64,000 nucleotides of DNA from Tritrichomonas musculus (taxonomy: Eukaryota > Parabasalia > Tritrichomonadida > Tritrichomonadidae), in NCBI GenBank assembly GCA_039105265.1, contig JAPFFF010000032.1:124001-188000 (forward strand), in the 5' to 3' direction. The notes under the pieces were generated by a model. That model was given only the letters and a program-made list of their open reading frames with translations. It was not told the DNA's origin and searched no databases. Each line of letters starts with the position of its first letter. Position 1 is the stretch's first letter. Both the position numbers and the translations under genes were made by a program. This document shows, piece after piece, positions 49,911 to 59,082 of this stretch.

Positions 49911-51281
49911 ATGGATATGATTTATAAATATGTCTTAGATAATATTGTTGAAGAGCATCAAATATTAAATTTAGAAGAGACAAGCCTTAAAGCGCCTGCA
50001 ATTCTTGACTTCGATTCATTTAATGAATATGAAAAAACAAGGCAATCAGAATTGGATAGCATTAAAATGTTGAATAGTACTGAATTTTCTAGCAGTGATA
50101 TTCAGTTTCTACTCGAAGGAATTTCTCAATATAATACTGTTAATAAAATAGAATTTCTTTTAAAGCTGAAGATTTTTTTTATCAAAAACGCTAATCCAAA
50201 CGTCTTTCAGGAGTTTGTTGAAGCTATGAAATCTCCAAAATGCATAGAAGATTTTTCTAAAGTATTACTTTCTTCAATTCACATTAGACCAGACTTAATA
50301 TCAGATTACAATCAAATTTTATTTCCCAATATTGCAATTAAACTGATGAGCCTTTTCCCAAAGATAACTTTTCCAAGTTTAATAATTATTTTATCCAAAA
50401 CACTAAAAAAACCTGACTTAATTTTACTTGCGGAAATAAAAAAATTAATAGAAGTATCAGAAGATCCTTATTTTTATGGTATCATTATTTATAGATTTGC
50501 AGAATTAATTATTGCGGAAATAAAATTACTAGAAGTGTCAGAAAATCCAATCCATCAGTATCAATTGAAATTAATTTCTCCTCTTGAAATTTTATTATCA
50601 AAAAAAGTTTTCAAATATCCATTAAAAACAATATCTCTTATTTCTTTTTCGAAAAATAATCCCGCTTCATTTTTTATTGCCTTTAAGAAAATCTTTTCCA
50701 TTTTAAACGAACAGGTATTAATGGACCCGTCTCTTGATGATGAAGATATTCAGAATTTATTATCTTTCATTCAATTATTCGTAAATCATGTTTCTCAATT
50801 TCCACAACTTTGTAAAGAAATTAACATAGAACATATTTCTTCAATTATATCAAATAATGAAAATCCATCAATACAAGTAAGCGCACTATCTATCCTCGTC
50901 TCTTTAGTTCGACATCCTGATTTTCAGGAAACTTATCCAATTGGCTTTTACATTGAAAAAGTAGAAAAAATATCAAAAGATTTACCTTACCCTCTTAGAT
51001 CGAATGTTCTTGATATTTATACAATCTTGGCAGAAGTAATATGCGTTTCTTCTGTTAATTTATTAGTGACAGATTTTTTTGTTGAATTTATCTTTGATTT
51101 TTTTGGAAGTGATGATAATAACATTATTTCAAAAGCATTAAACATATCTGCTATTATAGCTAATAAATCATCAATTTTTGCGGAAGCTTTAGAAAATCAA
51201 ATTTCAGCAATAGGCGAGATACCATCATACTATGAACCTTTTTTAGAGCATTTACGAGAAATTACCCAACCTCATTGTTAG
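49911..51281 (+). CDS. Armadillo/HEAT-like helical protein (unrecognised)
   Basis: A 456-residue protein, almost fully alpha-helical by composition. Regular amphipathic helices rich in Leu/Ile/Ser suggest an ARM or HEAT solenoid, for example SSDIQFLLEGISQYNTVNKI, IQVSALSILVSLVRHPDF and NIISKALNISAIIANKSSI. The phrase LLAEIKKLIEVSEDP is echoed by IIAEIKLLEVSENP, a repeat offset. No signature motif is seen and no function can be named. Such solenoids usually bind proteins. The start was chosen at the first ATG. Confidence 0.6.
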   Translation: MDMIYKYVLDNIVEEHQILNLEETSLKAPAILDFDSFNEYEKTRQSELDSIKMLNSTEFSSSDIQFLLEGISQYNTVNKIEFLLKLKIFFIKNANPNVFQEFVEAMKSPKCIEDFSKVLLSSIHIRPDLISDYNQILFPNIAIKLMSLFPKITFPSLIIILSKTLKKPDLILLAEIKKLIEVSEDPYFYGIIIYRFAELIIAEIKLLEVSENPIHQYQLKLISPLEILLSKKVFKYPLKTISLISFSKNNPASFFIAFKKIFSILNEQVLMDPSLDDEDIQNLLSFIQLFVNHVSQFPQLCKEINIEHISSIISNNENPSIQVSALSILVSLVRHPDFQETYPIGFYIEKVEKISKDLPYPLRSNVLDIYTILAEVICVSSVNLLVTDFFVEFIFDFFGSDDNNIISKALNISAIIANKSSIFAEALENQISAIGEIPSYYEPFLEHLREITQPHC

Positions 51282-51807
51282 TAAAATATTATAAATCATA
51301 TCATTTGCCATTTTTATTTCGTGTGATACTTAATATTAACATAAAGTTTGGAAGAGAACTTTTAAATACATTTAAATACAATTTTTAAGCATAATTAAGT
51401 AAAATCTAATTGTGAGGAACTTAATATGGTGATTAAAGATGATAAAAAAGATTGCTTGATCTAAATAATATAAAAAAATCTACAAATTCAACATAAACAG
51501 AAATAACATACCTTGCTATTTGCTATTCTTAATTGCAATCGAGTCAAATTTATTAATTAATTATAATATAGTTAGGAAAATATTAATTGCTTTTAAAGCT
51601 AATTAAACACTTTCCAAATACTTACTATTATTCATTCTCATTCAATCAATCATTATGAGAAAATCTGTAACTTTTTGAAACCATATTTTCTGTTTTTGTC
51701 AAAAAAATTCACAAAACAAAAACAAACAAAGAGAAAAAAATATTAAAATATCAACTTAAGGTTTACATAAAGCTGTTATCATTATATCTTTATCAAAAAA
51801 TATGATC
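51282..51807. other. Convergent spacer
   Basis: AT-rich, no gene or structure seen. Confidence 0.4.
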
Positions 51808-52455
51808 CTAATACTTTGATCTCATCTTTTTTTTTCTTGATTTAATTTTTGACAAATTTATCAAAGATGAAAGCTCTTTTTTATGTTCTTCTAGATATCC
51901 TAGGATTTTTTTGGAGTCTGGCTCAAAATCTTGGAAATATGTCGATATTTTCCTTTGATGAATCCTCTTTGCAGATTCAATCCCTAATTTGGAACATATC
52001 TCAGCATGAATTTTGATAACATACTCTTTTTTAAATTTATTTTTTCCTTTAATTCCATGTAAAAAAATCGAATAAAACCTTTCTTGGAATTTGATTTGCT
52101 GATCTGTTAAAGGAATGATTTTATTTTTTAAATCAGATTCAGTTTCATTATTATCTATTGCTTCTAAGTGTATTACATTATTTTCACTTGGATGTATTAC
52201 AATATCATCATCATCATCATTATTTGAAAAACATTCAGTTTGATTTATATGCTGTTTTTCTCCTGAAATGACATAAGAAGAATCGTTAATATTAATATTT
52301 TGGTTATTATTATTTGGTGCTAAGATTACTTTGGAAATGCCATTATTTTTTAAGCTTTTAGAGCTTAAATATTTCTCAAGTTGATCTTCAAATTCGTCAT
52401 GATATATATCATCTATTTCATAATACAAATAGTCTTCATCACTGCTTGGTAACAT
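51808..52455 (-). CDS. Acidic/basic protein, probably nuclear (unrecognised)
   Basis: A 215-residue protein. The N-terminal half is acidic and low-complexity (Asn runs, a five-Asp run). From about 120 an ordered part starts, IPLTDQQIKFQERFYSIFLH, and it continues with HAEICSKLGIESAKRIHQRK and DSKKILGYLEEHKKELSSL. It ends in KSRKKKMRSKY, a likely nuclear localisation signal. I do not recognise the family. A DNA- or chromatin-related role is possible from the charge pattern only. Confidence 0.5.
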   Translation of the reverse strand: MLPSSDEDYLYYEIDDIYHDEFEDQLEKYLSSKSLKNNGISKVILAPNNNNQNININDSSYVISGEKQHINQTECFSNNDDDDDIVIHPSENNVIHLEAIDNNETESDLKNKIIPLTDQQIKFQERFYSIFLHGIKGKNKFKKEYVIKIHAEICSKLGIESAKRIHQRKISTYFQDFEPDSKKILGYLEEHKKELSSLINLSKIKSRKKKMRSKY

Positions 52456-53310
52456 GAAATCAGAGAAAATTTAAATTCAATTAAAATGATTTTATATTTA
52501 AATTTTGATTCAAAAAGCAACAGAGTTAATTTTTAACGATCAATATAAATTCAAAAAGCTGTGGCATTTTAAAATTTTTTTAGATAAATTCAATGTCATG
52601 TTTTTTAGATTGATATGAATTTATATTTGCTATATGATAAAATTTGATTTTAAACATTTTATCATCAAATATAAAAAACTTATATTATTGCTTATATTCT
52701 GACAAAAATCATAAAACAAACGAGTATTGCCCATTTATTTTCTAAATAATCACATAAATCACTTTAATTCTTTGTTGCGAATTTAATGATAAAAATAAAG
52801 GTAAACACACTGGATAAATAAATTTAAAAACTTTATACCAATCTAAAAATTTTCATGACATTCTAAGAAAGCCATTTTTAGGCTATTTATTTCTATATTG
52901 GCAATATATTTATAAATATATTATGATTTTAATATAAAATCATTGTATAAATCTTTTTTAGAACTAAGTAATTGCATTTTTTTCTTTCGAAAAAACTCTG
53001 AAATTATAAAACTAAAATATATTCATGAATTTCTATTAAATCGATAATTTTTTTCGCTTTCTGCAAATAATTGCTGTATTAATAATCGATAATACTGATA
53101 GTACCAGGTTGGAAGATAGAAAAAAGTTATAAAAATCGATAAAACAAGTTTATTCACGCATAATAAATGGGAATGGCACTTTAATCGAATGCAAAAGTCA
53201 TATTTATAATATGTAATGAAATCACTGCAAGAAAAAAAAGGCATCAATCATTCAAAATTCTCAATTTTCAAAAGGAAAAATGAACGTTTATTATTTTTAC
53301 CTCTAAAAAG
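52456..53310. other. Divergent spacer upstream of ASF1
   Basis: AT-rich, 855 bp, no gene supported. A frame on the minus strand (53023-53247) has no recognisable features and is rejected. Confidence 0.4.
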
Positions 53311-53805
53311 ATGACTGAGTTGATAAAAATCAACGAAAATGACATTGTACCATTTAAACCAGAAGATTCAGCGTTAAATGAAATCATAGTATTTTTTTTA
53401 TTTTTTTATTTTTATTAACCCCAGTTTGATATTCGCTTTGAATGCTCATCAATTCTAAAAAATCCAATGAAATGGGAAGTTGATTTTGTCGCATCTTTAC
53501 ATGAATATGATCAAGTACTTGCAAGTACCCTTGTTGGTCCGATTTCAGTTGGAATAAATAGATTTGCTCTCCGTGCCGATCCTCCTAAACTCGATGATCT
53601 TCCATCAGATGAAGTCAAGCTCGCAGCACTTTTGGTAAAAGCTTTTTATAATGACCAAGAATTTTATCGAATAGGATATATGGTAGCTCACGACTATCCA
53701 CCTGACATACCACACGACAATTTAGATATTAAACAACTAAATCGATACATATCAGTAGACGAAGATTTCATTACCAGGAAAAAAACACAAATCAATTGGA
53801 CATGA
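53311..53805 (+). CDS. ASF1: Histone chaperone ASF1 (two exons)
   Basis: Exon 1 is 53311-53388 (26 codons), the intron 53389-53424, and exon 2 53425-53805, giving 152 residues. Exon 2 alone starts mid-protein; joining at the intron gives the known ASF1 order: FDIRFECSSIL, WEVDFVASLHEYDQVLASTL, VGPISVGINRFALRADPP, NDQEFYRIGYMVAHDYP and a closing INW. EYDQVLxSxLVGP is diagnostic of ASF1. ASF1 binds the H3-H4 dimer and hands it on during replication, repair and transcription. The length equals the conserved core; the acidic tail of yeast ASF1 is missing. The N-terminus is diverged from other ASF1 proteins. Confidence 0.93.
53389..53424 (+). other. 36-nt spliceosomal intron in ASF1
   Basis: Starts GTATTT and ends ATTAACCCCAG. 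Trichomonad introns are known for GTAYGT starts and a fused branch/acceptor ACTAACACACAG, often very short. This one keeps TTAAC directly followed by CCCAG. The body is almost all T/A. Without removal the frame stops within the intron; with removal the ASF1 domain is continuous and in frame. Confidence 0.85.
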
Positions 53806-54353
53806 TTTCTTTCAATATATATTTTATTACTTCAGACATATGTTTTAATAAATAATAATCAATATACTAATAATATAGTTTTAGAGAACTCGTGCTTTTT
53901 TTTAATAGGCATAATATAAATTTTTTTTTTTTATGAAGAATCATTAATATTATAATATAATAGTAATAATCTAATGAAAATCAAACATTATTGCCAATAA
54001 AGAGCTAATTTGTTTTCATTTCCAATTTTGATATAAATAATTATTTTTTTCCTTATTATACATGAAATGTACATTAAACTACACATAAAAATCTTGACAC
54101 CAATTACTTAATTTAAGGTATAAAGAAACCAAACAAAAGATGAAAAACTTATATTAATATATCAATCTAAAAAAAAAAAAAAAAAAACAAATACAAAAAA
54201 GAAGAATATAAAATTTAGATTAAAACAGAATAATAAACAAGATTTCAAAAATAATACAAACATTTACTAAAAAACATATATTAAAAAAAAAAAGATACCT
54301 TTTTTTTGATTTTGATTCCAATCATCTTAAATCAATGTGCATTCACTTTATTC
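53806..54353. other. Convergent spacer
   Basis: AT-rich with several A and T runs. No gene seen. Confidence 0.4.
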
Positions 54354-57300
54354 TTAAATTTGGGGCTGAACAGTCGGACTGATGACGATAAGACTCTCTT
54401 TCAAAAATTCTGCATTTTCAATTGCATCATCACCAACAAAATTAGAAGCTATAACATCATCCATGTATATTCTATTTTTAATTCCAAAAATACAACAGTC
54501 ATTTGCTCTTTTTGCCGTCTCTCCGCACACAACAACTCGAGTATCGTCTTCATCAAGAGGGAGACAAGAAAGGGTTCCAAACATGACAACTGCAATGAAT
54601 TCGTTTTCTGTCTTTTTAGTCAAAGATTCCAAAAACTCCAAAAATTTCAAACCATTGAAATCTTCCATATTAATTATAGCGGTGTAAAATGACGCTCCAC
54701 AAGAAATTCTAATAGCATTGGTAAAATTAGATTCAGCGTCATCGAAAAGGTCCAATAAATTCTCTGAATTAAAAGCGGGAGAGTTATTTTGGCTCAAAGG
54801 AGCAGGATTATTGCCAATAAAAGAAAAATTACCACTAATAGCATTATTATCGTTGTTGTTATTTGGTAAAGCAGAAGAAAGGGTTGCTTGTGTACTGTAT
54901 TTAGTTATTTGGGGATGAAGATAAGAAGGATTCTTCTGCTGCTGTTGTTGTTGCGCTTCTTTTGATTCATATCTAATTTTGATGTAAACCATTGAATTTC
55001 TAAGAGGCAATGTAAGCATATTTGGTCTCATAATATTTATGAATTCTTTATAAGTTTGATTTGTTTCATAAACGTCGGTTACATCAGTCATAATTATAGT
55101 TTGGTACTTGTCATTTATCTGGTCGAAATGAAGCTGAAGAATTGATAATTTCTCGTTAACATTTACAGCGCAAATATCGTTATTTATCTTCAGAATATTT
55201 TCCAGTTTTTGACCGACTATTTGGTTGGATGAGTATTCAATATAATCTTCAATTTTTGAATTTGAATATAGAATTATTCCGGTTTTTATATCACATATAA
55301 TGAACGGATAAGGGAGCTCTTCAAGATAGTTTTCTTTTGGATTGGAAAGCATCTTTCTTATAAATTGGAAGCAAGAACCGTCCTTCAAAATTGACCTTCT
55401 CAAATAAGTTGTAGCTGCCAAATACCAAATCTTTTTCTTTTGGTAGAGGATATAATAAAAGATCATGCACACAAAAACAGCAATAAAAATGGCAAAATAT
55501 AAGAAGATGAAGACAGACGTTATCTTCTGAATTTCTAATTGAGCTCGATTGACCATTTCTGGCAGGGTGGACTCAATTAGCACTGAAATGTGAAATAAAA
55601 AAATATAACGAGCATAGTAGAATTCAAATTCGGCCGAATTTGTCATGTTTGATAACAATTGCGCATAATCTAATAGTAACGATGAGAACGAATGATTTCC
55701 ATTGACCGACCATTTATCAAGTGGATGAATGTTTTGAAAGATCTTATCAATTCCTATCTCATTAAGTTGGTCAACTAAATTGACCAGTTCTACTCGACTG
55801 TAAGAAAGAAAAATAGCAATGTTTGGCATGTTGAATTGACTTATTTGGGTACCTTCTCGATAGGCAAGCGAGTCTTGCGCTGTTCTTGAAATTCGAGAAA
55901 TAATTGAAATTTGATTGAGGAACCTTGAAATCTTTCTGTCTTCTTTATCGGTTGGAATCTGGCAGATAACGTAGAGAATGGCAATGAACGACATAAGGAA
56001 CACCCAAATTGTTATACTAAATGATACACCTAGACTAATGTTGTAACTTTTTGTTTTCAAATTTCGGTTTTGTTTGAAAATGTGAGAAATCGTTTTGACG
56101 GTGAAAATCATTCTTTTCTGGCTCTTAAAATCATAGAACAGAAAGATAGCGAAAAGAACAGATGATATTGCAATAAAGATAGATATGAAAACACCACTTG
56201 ACACTTTTCCTATCGTCTCGTCCATATGGAAATCAGGAAATAATTTATTTGACTGAAATGCAATGTACTGCGAATAAAAGTTAAGATAAAACATTCGACA
56301 ATAGGCAGATTCTGGGTTGAAATTGTCAGACAACTTATACTTCAGAAGAAGGAACAGAGAAATGTCTTGACATTTGCCTGGATTTGGAGGTGATGGAAAT
56401 TTAGTTATGAAAGTGTAAAGTGACGTCAAATCAGTCATTTGAGCTCTACTTGCAATTTTTGTCAAACAAAAAGTATTCGCTGTTTCATCGTCAATTCCAA
56501 GTAAATCAGCAATCTCACGATAACTTGGAATTGGAACGAATGGCTCAATAAAGGCCAATTTTTCATTTGACAATTCAGTCTGAAGACGTAGAAAAGTTGA
56601 CGTGTTAATGAAGTGTCTCAAACGGTTTTCAGTCCAACTGTATGAATAATGATCAACAACAATCGTTATGGCAATGAAAGCAACAAAGAAAACAATGTAA
56701 AAGACAAACAAAGGCGTTATACTTTTCTTCGTGATGCTGTCCAAGTACGAATCAACGCTAGATTTCTTTTTCTCAACAGGAACAATCCTCTCAATTTCTT
56801 CTTGCTGATTATGTTGACGTGCCAAATAACCGTAAATCGTTGCATCAGGATTGTACAGCAACTCCATTGGATTGCATCTCTTTAATGTGTCGGGAAAATC
56901 AATATGAGACACGTTTGCAATGTAAGCATTCCAAATTTCGGTTATCTTTTTCGAATGAGGAAAGCTTGCTAATTCGAATGCGAACTTATTCTTTATTACT
57001 TCCAATTCATAGCCCAACGAATAGATGTCCATTTGGTCGAATGAAGGATCGGACCAAAAATTGTCGATAATGATCTCACTTCTTTTCAGCAATTGATTCA
57101 ATTCTTCATATTTTGATTCAATTTGTGAACTTCCATCTTTGGCCGAATAGCATTCAAATCTTTCAACTTGGAACGATAGAAATTGAAAAGGTGAAAGTCG
57201 AATTGATCCGACACTTCGATGAGGAATGACAATTTCTTTCATTGATTGCTTCGTGACTATGCAGTAACGTACAATGTCAGGCACTAATTCAAAGGAAAAC

Positions 57301-58421
57301 CGCCAAAGCGCAATGCATTTGATGATGTCGGGACGAGTAACGTCCGTCATTGAAAGATTGATTGCAAAACGAAGCATTGAGATGGACGATTTAGTTGAAG
57401 GAAGCTTGGTTGTAGTGATAGTTGCTATTTTGGCACTGGAGTTTTGAATTAAAATGGCTAATACAAAAAGTGACAAACAATTACTAACAAATGATATTAT
57501 TATGAAAATTGAATATAATACAATATCTTTGGTTGGATACCAAATATTAATTATTGTAAAAATGGAAAAAATAATAATATCAAGTGATATTTTAATTTGA
57601 ATAGTTAAAGGAACTAAAGAAATAAAAGTGATGTTCCTTAATTCTATCAAAAAGTGGATTCCATAAATAAATTGGATTATACAGATTACTGTGGCAGATC
57701 GTGGCTCAATGGCCATCCTAATGGGATAAAACATCGCTGTTAAAAATAATATTAAGTAATCATGCGATTGAAATGGTGGCCGCCAAAATGCAAATTGGCC
57801 ATTGCGCATCGTAAGTGAATATTTACCAATAATACTGAACATACTTATCGTAGCTAATAAAAAAATGAAAACAAATGATAAAGCAATTGAGATAGCAGAC
57901 ATTGAGTATTGATCTGCTTCTTCTTCAATATTGATTAATAAAAGAGATCCAAATAGGAAACCACAAAAAGGAATAAAAAAAAGAGGTAGGTAATAAATAA
58001 TTGCATAAAGTGCTGTAGCTGAAAAAGTAGTTAAAGGCTGCTTTCTTGGATGATAATAAGAGCATTTTGCCCAAAAATACATGACAAATAGCATTCCTAA
58101 AGAGATTCCGATAATAGAAAACCTTTGTAACCACGTTTTTGAAAATAAGTAATGAACATTTGAGTCATTCATTGAAACTTTAATTGAATTAAACCATCCA
58201 AAGGGGCATGATAAATAAATCATGAAAAAATCAAAGAAACAAAGTAAAATATACCATATAAATGTATCAACGGTTATTGGTATGTGCGAATAAACTAATA
58301 TATCGTTTAAAAAATACAAAATTTTGTCAAATCTACCAGGAGCGTAGGCACTGCTAACTGATGCTGAGCGAATGAACGATGCAAGAGTTTCTTCGAATCC
58401 AGGAGATTCTACATATGTCAT
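54354..58421 (-). CDS. Many-pass membrane protein with PAS and degenerate nucleotide-cyclase domain
   Basis: A 1,355-residue protein of the trichomonad receptor-cyclase type. The first 330 residues hold about eight hydrophobic spans (for example TFIWYILLCFFDFFMIYLSC and LVPLTIQIKISLDIIIFSIF). More spans flank a large loop near 570-760 and again near 800-980. A PAS-like domain lies around 1030-1130 (LPYPFIICDIKTGIILYSNS, QKLENILKIN, YQTIIMTDVTDVYE). The C-terminus has the closing half of a class III cyclase (TRVVVCGETAKRANDCCIFG, NRIYMDDVIASNF). The metal-binding Asp strand of class III cyclases (FxDIxGFT) is replaced by ASFYTAIINMEDFNGLKFLE, so catalysis is doubtful. Gln- and Asn-rich linkers (about 1150-1200) join the parts. 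Confidence 0.72.
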   Translation of the reverse strand: MTYVESPGFEETLASFIRSASVSSAYAPGRFDKILYFLNDILVYSHIPITVDTFIWYILLCFFDFFMIYLSCPFGWFNSIKVSMNDSNVHYLFSKTWLQRFSIIGISLGMLFVMYFWAKCSYYHPRKQPLTTFSATALYAIIYYLPLFFIPFCGFLFGSLLLINIEEEADQYSMSAISIALSFVFIFLLATISMFSIIGKYSLTMRNGQFAFWRPPFQSHDYLILFLTAMFYPIRMAIEPRSATVICIIQFIYGIHFLIELRNITFISLVPLTIQIKISLDIIIFSIFTIINIWYPTKDIVLYSIFIIISFVSNCLSLFVLAILIQNSSAKIATITTTKLPSTKSSISMLRFAINLSMTDVTRPDIIKCIALWRFSFELVPDIVRYCIVTKQSMKEIVIPHRSVGSIRLSPFQFLSFQVERFECYSAKDGSSQIESKYEELNQLLKRSEIIIDNFWSDPSFDQMDIYSLGYELEVIKNKFAFELASFPHSKKITEIWNAYIANVSHIDFPDTLKRCNPMELLYNPDATIYGYLARQHNQQEEIERIVPVEKKKSSVDSYLDSITKKSITPLFVFYIVFFVAFIAITIVVDHYSYSWTENRLRHFINTSTFLRLQTELSNEKLAFIEPFVPIPSYREIADLLGIDDETANTFCLTKIASRAQMTDLTSLYTFITKFPSPPNPGKCQDISLFLLLKYKLSDNFNPESAYCRMFYLNFYSQYIAFQSNKLFPDFHMDETIGKVSSGVFISIFIAISSVLFAIFLFYDFKSQKRMIFTVKTISHIFKQNRNLKTKSYNISLGVSFSITIWVFLMSFIAILYVICQIPTDKEDRKISRFLNQISIISRISRTAQDSLAYREGTQISQFNMPNIAIFLSYSRVELVNLVDQLNEIGIDKIFQNIHPLDKWSVNGNHSFSSLLLDYAQLLSNMTNSAEFEFYYARYIFLFHISVLIESTLPEMVNRAQLEIQKITSVFIFLYFAIFIAVFVCMIFYYILYQKKKIWYLAATTYLRRSILKDGSCFQFIRKMLSNPKENYLEELPYPFIICDIKTGIILYSNSKIEDYIEYSSNQIVGQKLENILKINNDICAVNVNEKLSILQLHFDQINDKYQTIIMTDVTDVYETNQTYKEFINIMRPNMLTLPLRNSMVYIKIRYESKEAQQQQQQKNPSYLHPQITKYSTQATLSSALPNNNNDNNAISGNFSFIGNNPAPLSQNNSPAFNSENLLDLFDDAESNFTNAIRISCGASFYTAIINMEDFNGLKFLEFLESLTKKTENEFIAVVMFGTLSCLPLDEDDTRVVVCGETAKRANDCCIFGIKNRIYMDDVIASNFVGDDAIENAEFLKESLIVISPTVQPQI

Positions 58422-59082
58422 TCAAATAAATAAATCGATTAAGCTATATTATTTAACAAATTGAAAATGCTCATTCAAATAATTGTTAACTGCTTTTCAA
58501 TTTTCATTCAAATATTTCAAAAATAGATATTCATTTTTTATTCATAGAAAAAATCAAAATTAACCATATTTTTTCTTTTATTATATTTTTTGTGGCTAAT
58601 TTTAAATATATTTGAAATTAAAAATTATAAATGAAGCAATTAAAAACATAATTATATTATTTTATTTTTTAAAAAATGATCATTTTCTAGTATTTGAAGA
58701 TAAAACTACAAAAAAAACTGTATTGAATTTGAATCAAAAAGTAAATTTTCTGAAAAACAGTTTTCACAAAACATATCAATTTTTTGAATATATTCGCTAA
58801 AATGGTTAAAAAAAAAACTGATAGAAATTTGGTAAATAACTTACAAATTAAATTGAAATATATTACATTATTTTAGATATATAATTTTATAAGTTATATT
58901 AAATAAATATATACTTTTCGTTAGAGTGATTTCGAGTTATTTAATAAATTAATTTTTGAATTATGCTTTAGATTTTGAATGATATGACGATTACCAAAGA
59001 TAAAAAAATACTTTTGTTTAAAACGAACAACATTAAATATTTATTTTTATTTACTAACAAAAAAACAAATAATTAAATAAAA
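58422..59082. other. AT-rich spacer
   Basis: No supported gene. A 62-codon frame at 58612-58800 is Lys/Ile/Asn-rich and looks random. Confidence 0.4.

Noticed and set aside
53467-53805. A 112-residue single-exon gene
   Set aside because: The ASF1 domain begins upstream of this ATG; the 36-nt intron and exon 1 account for the rest.
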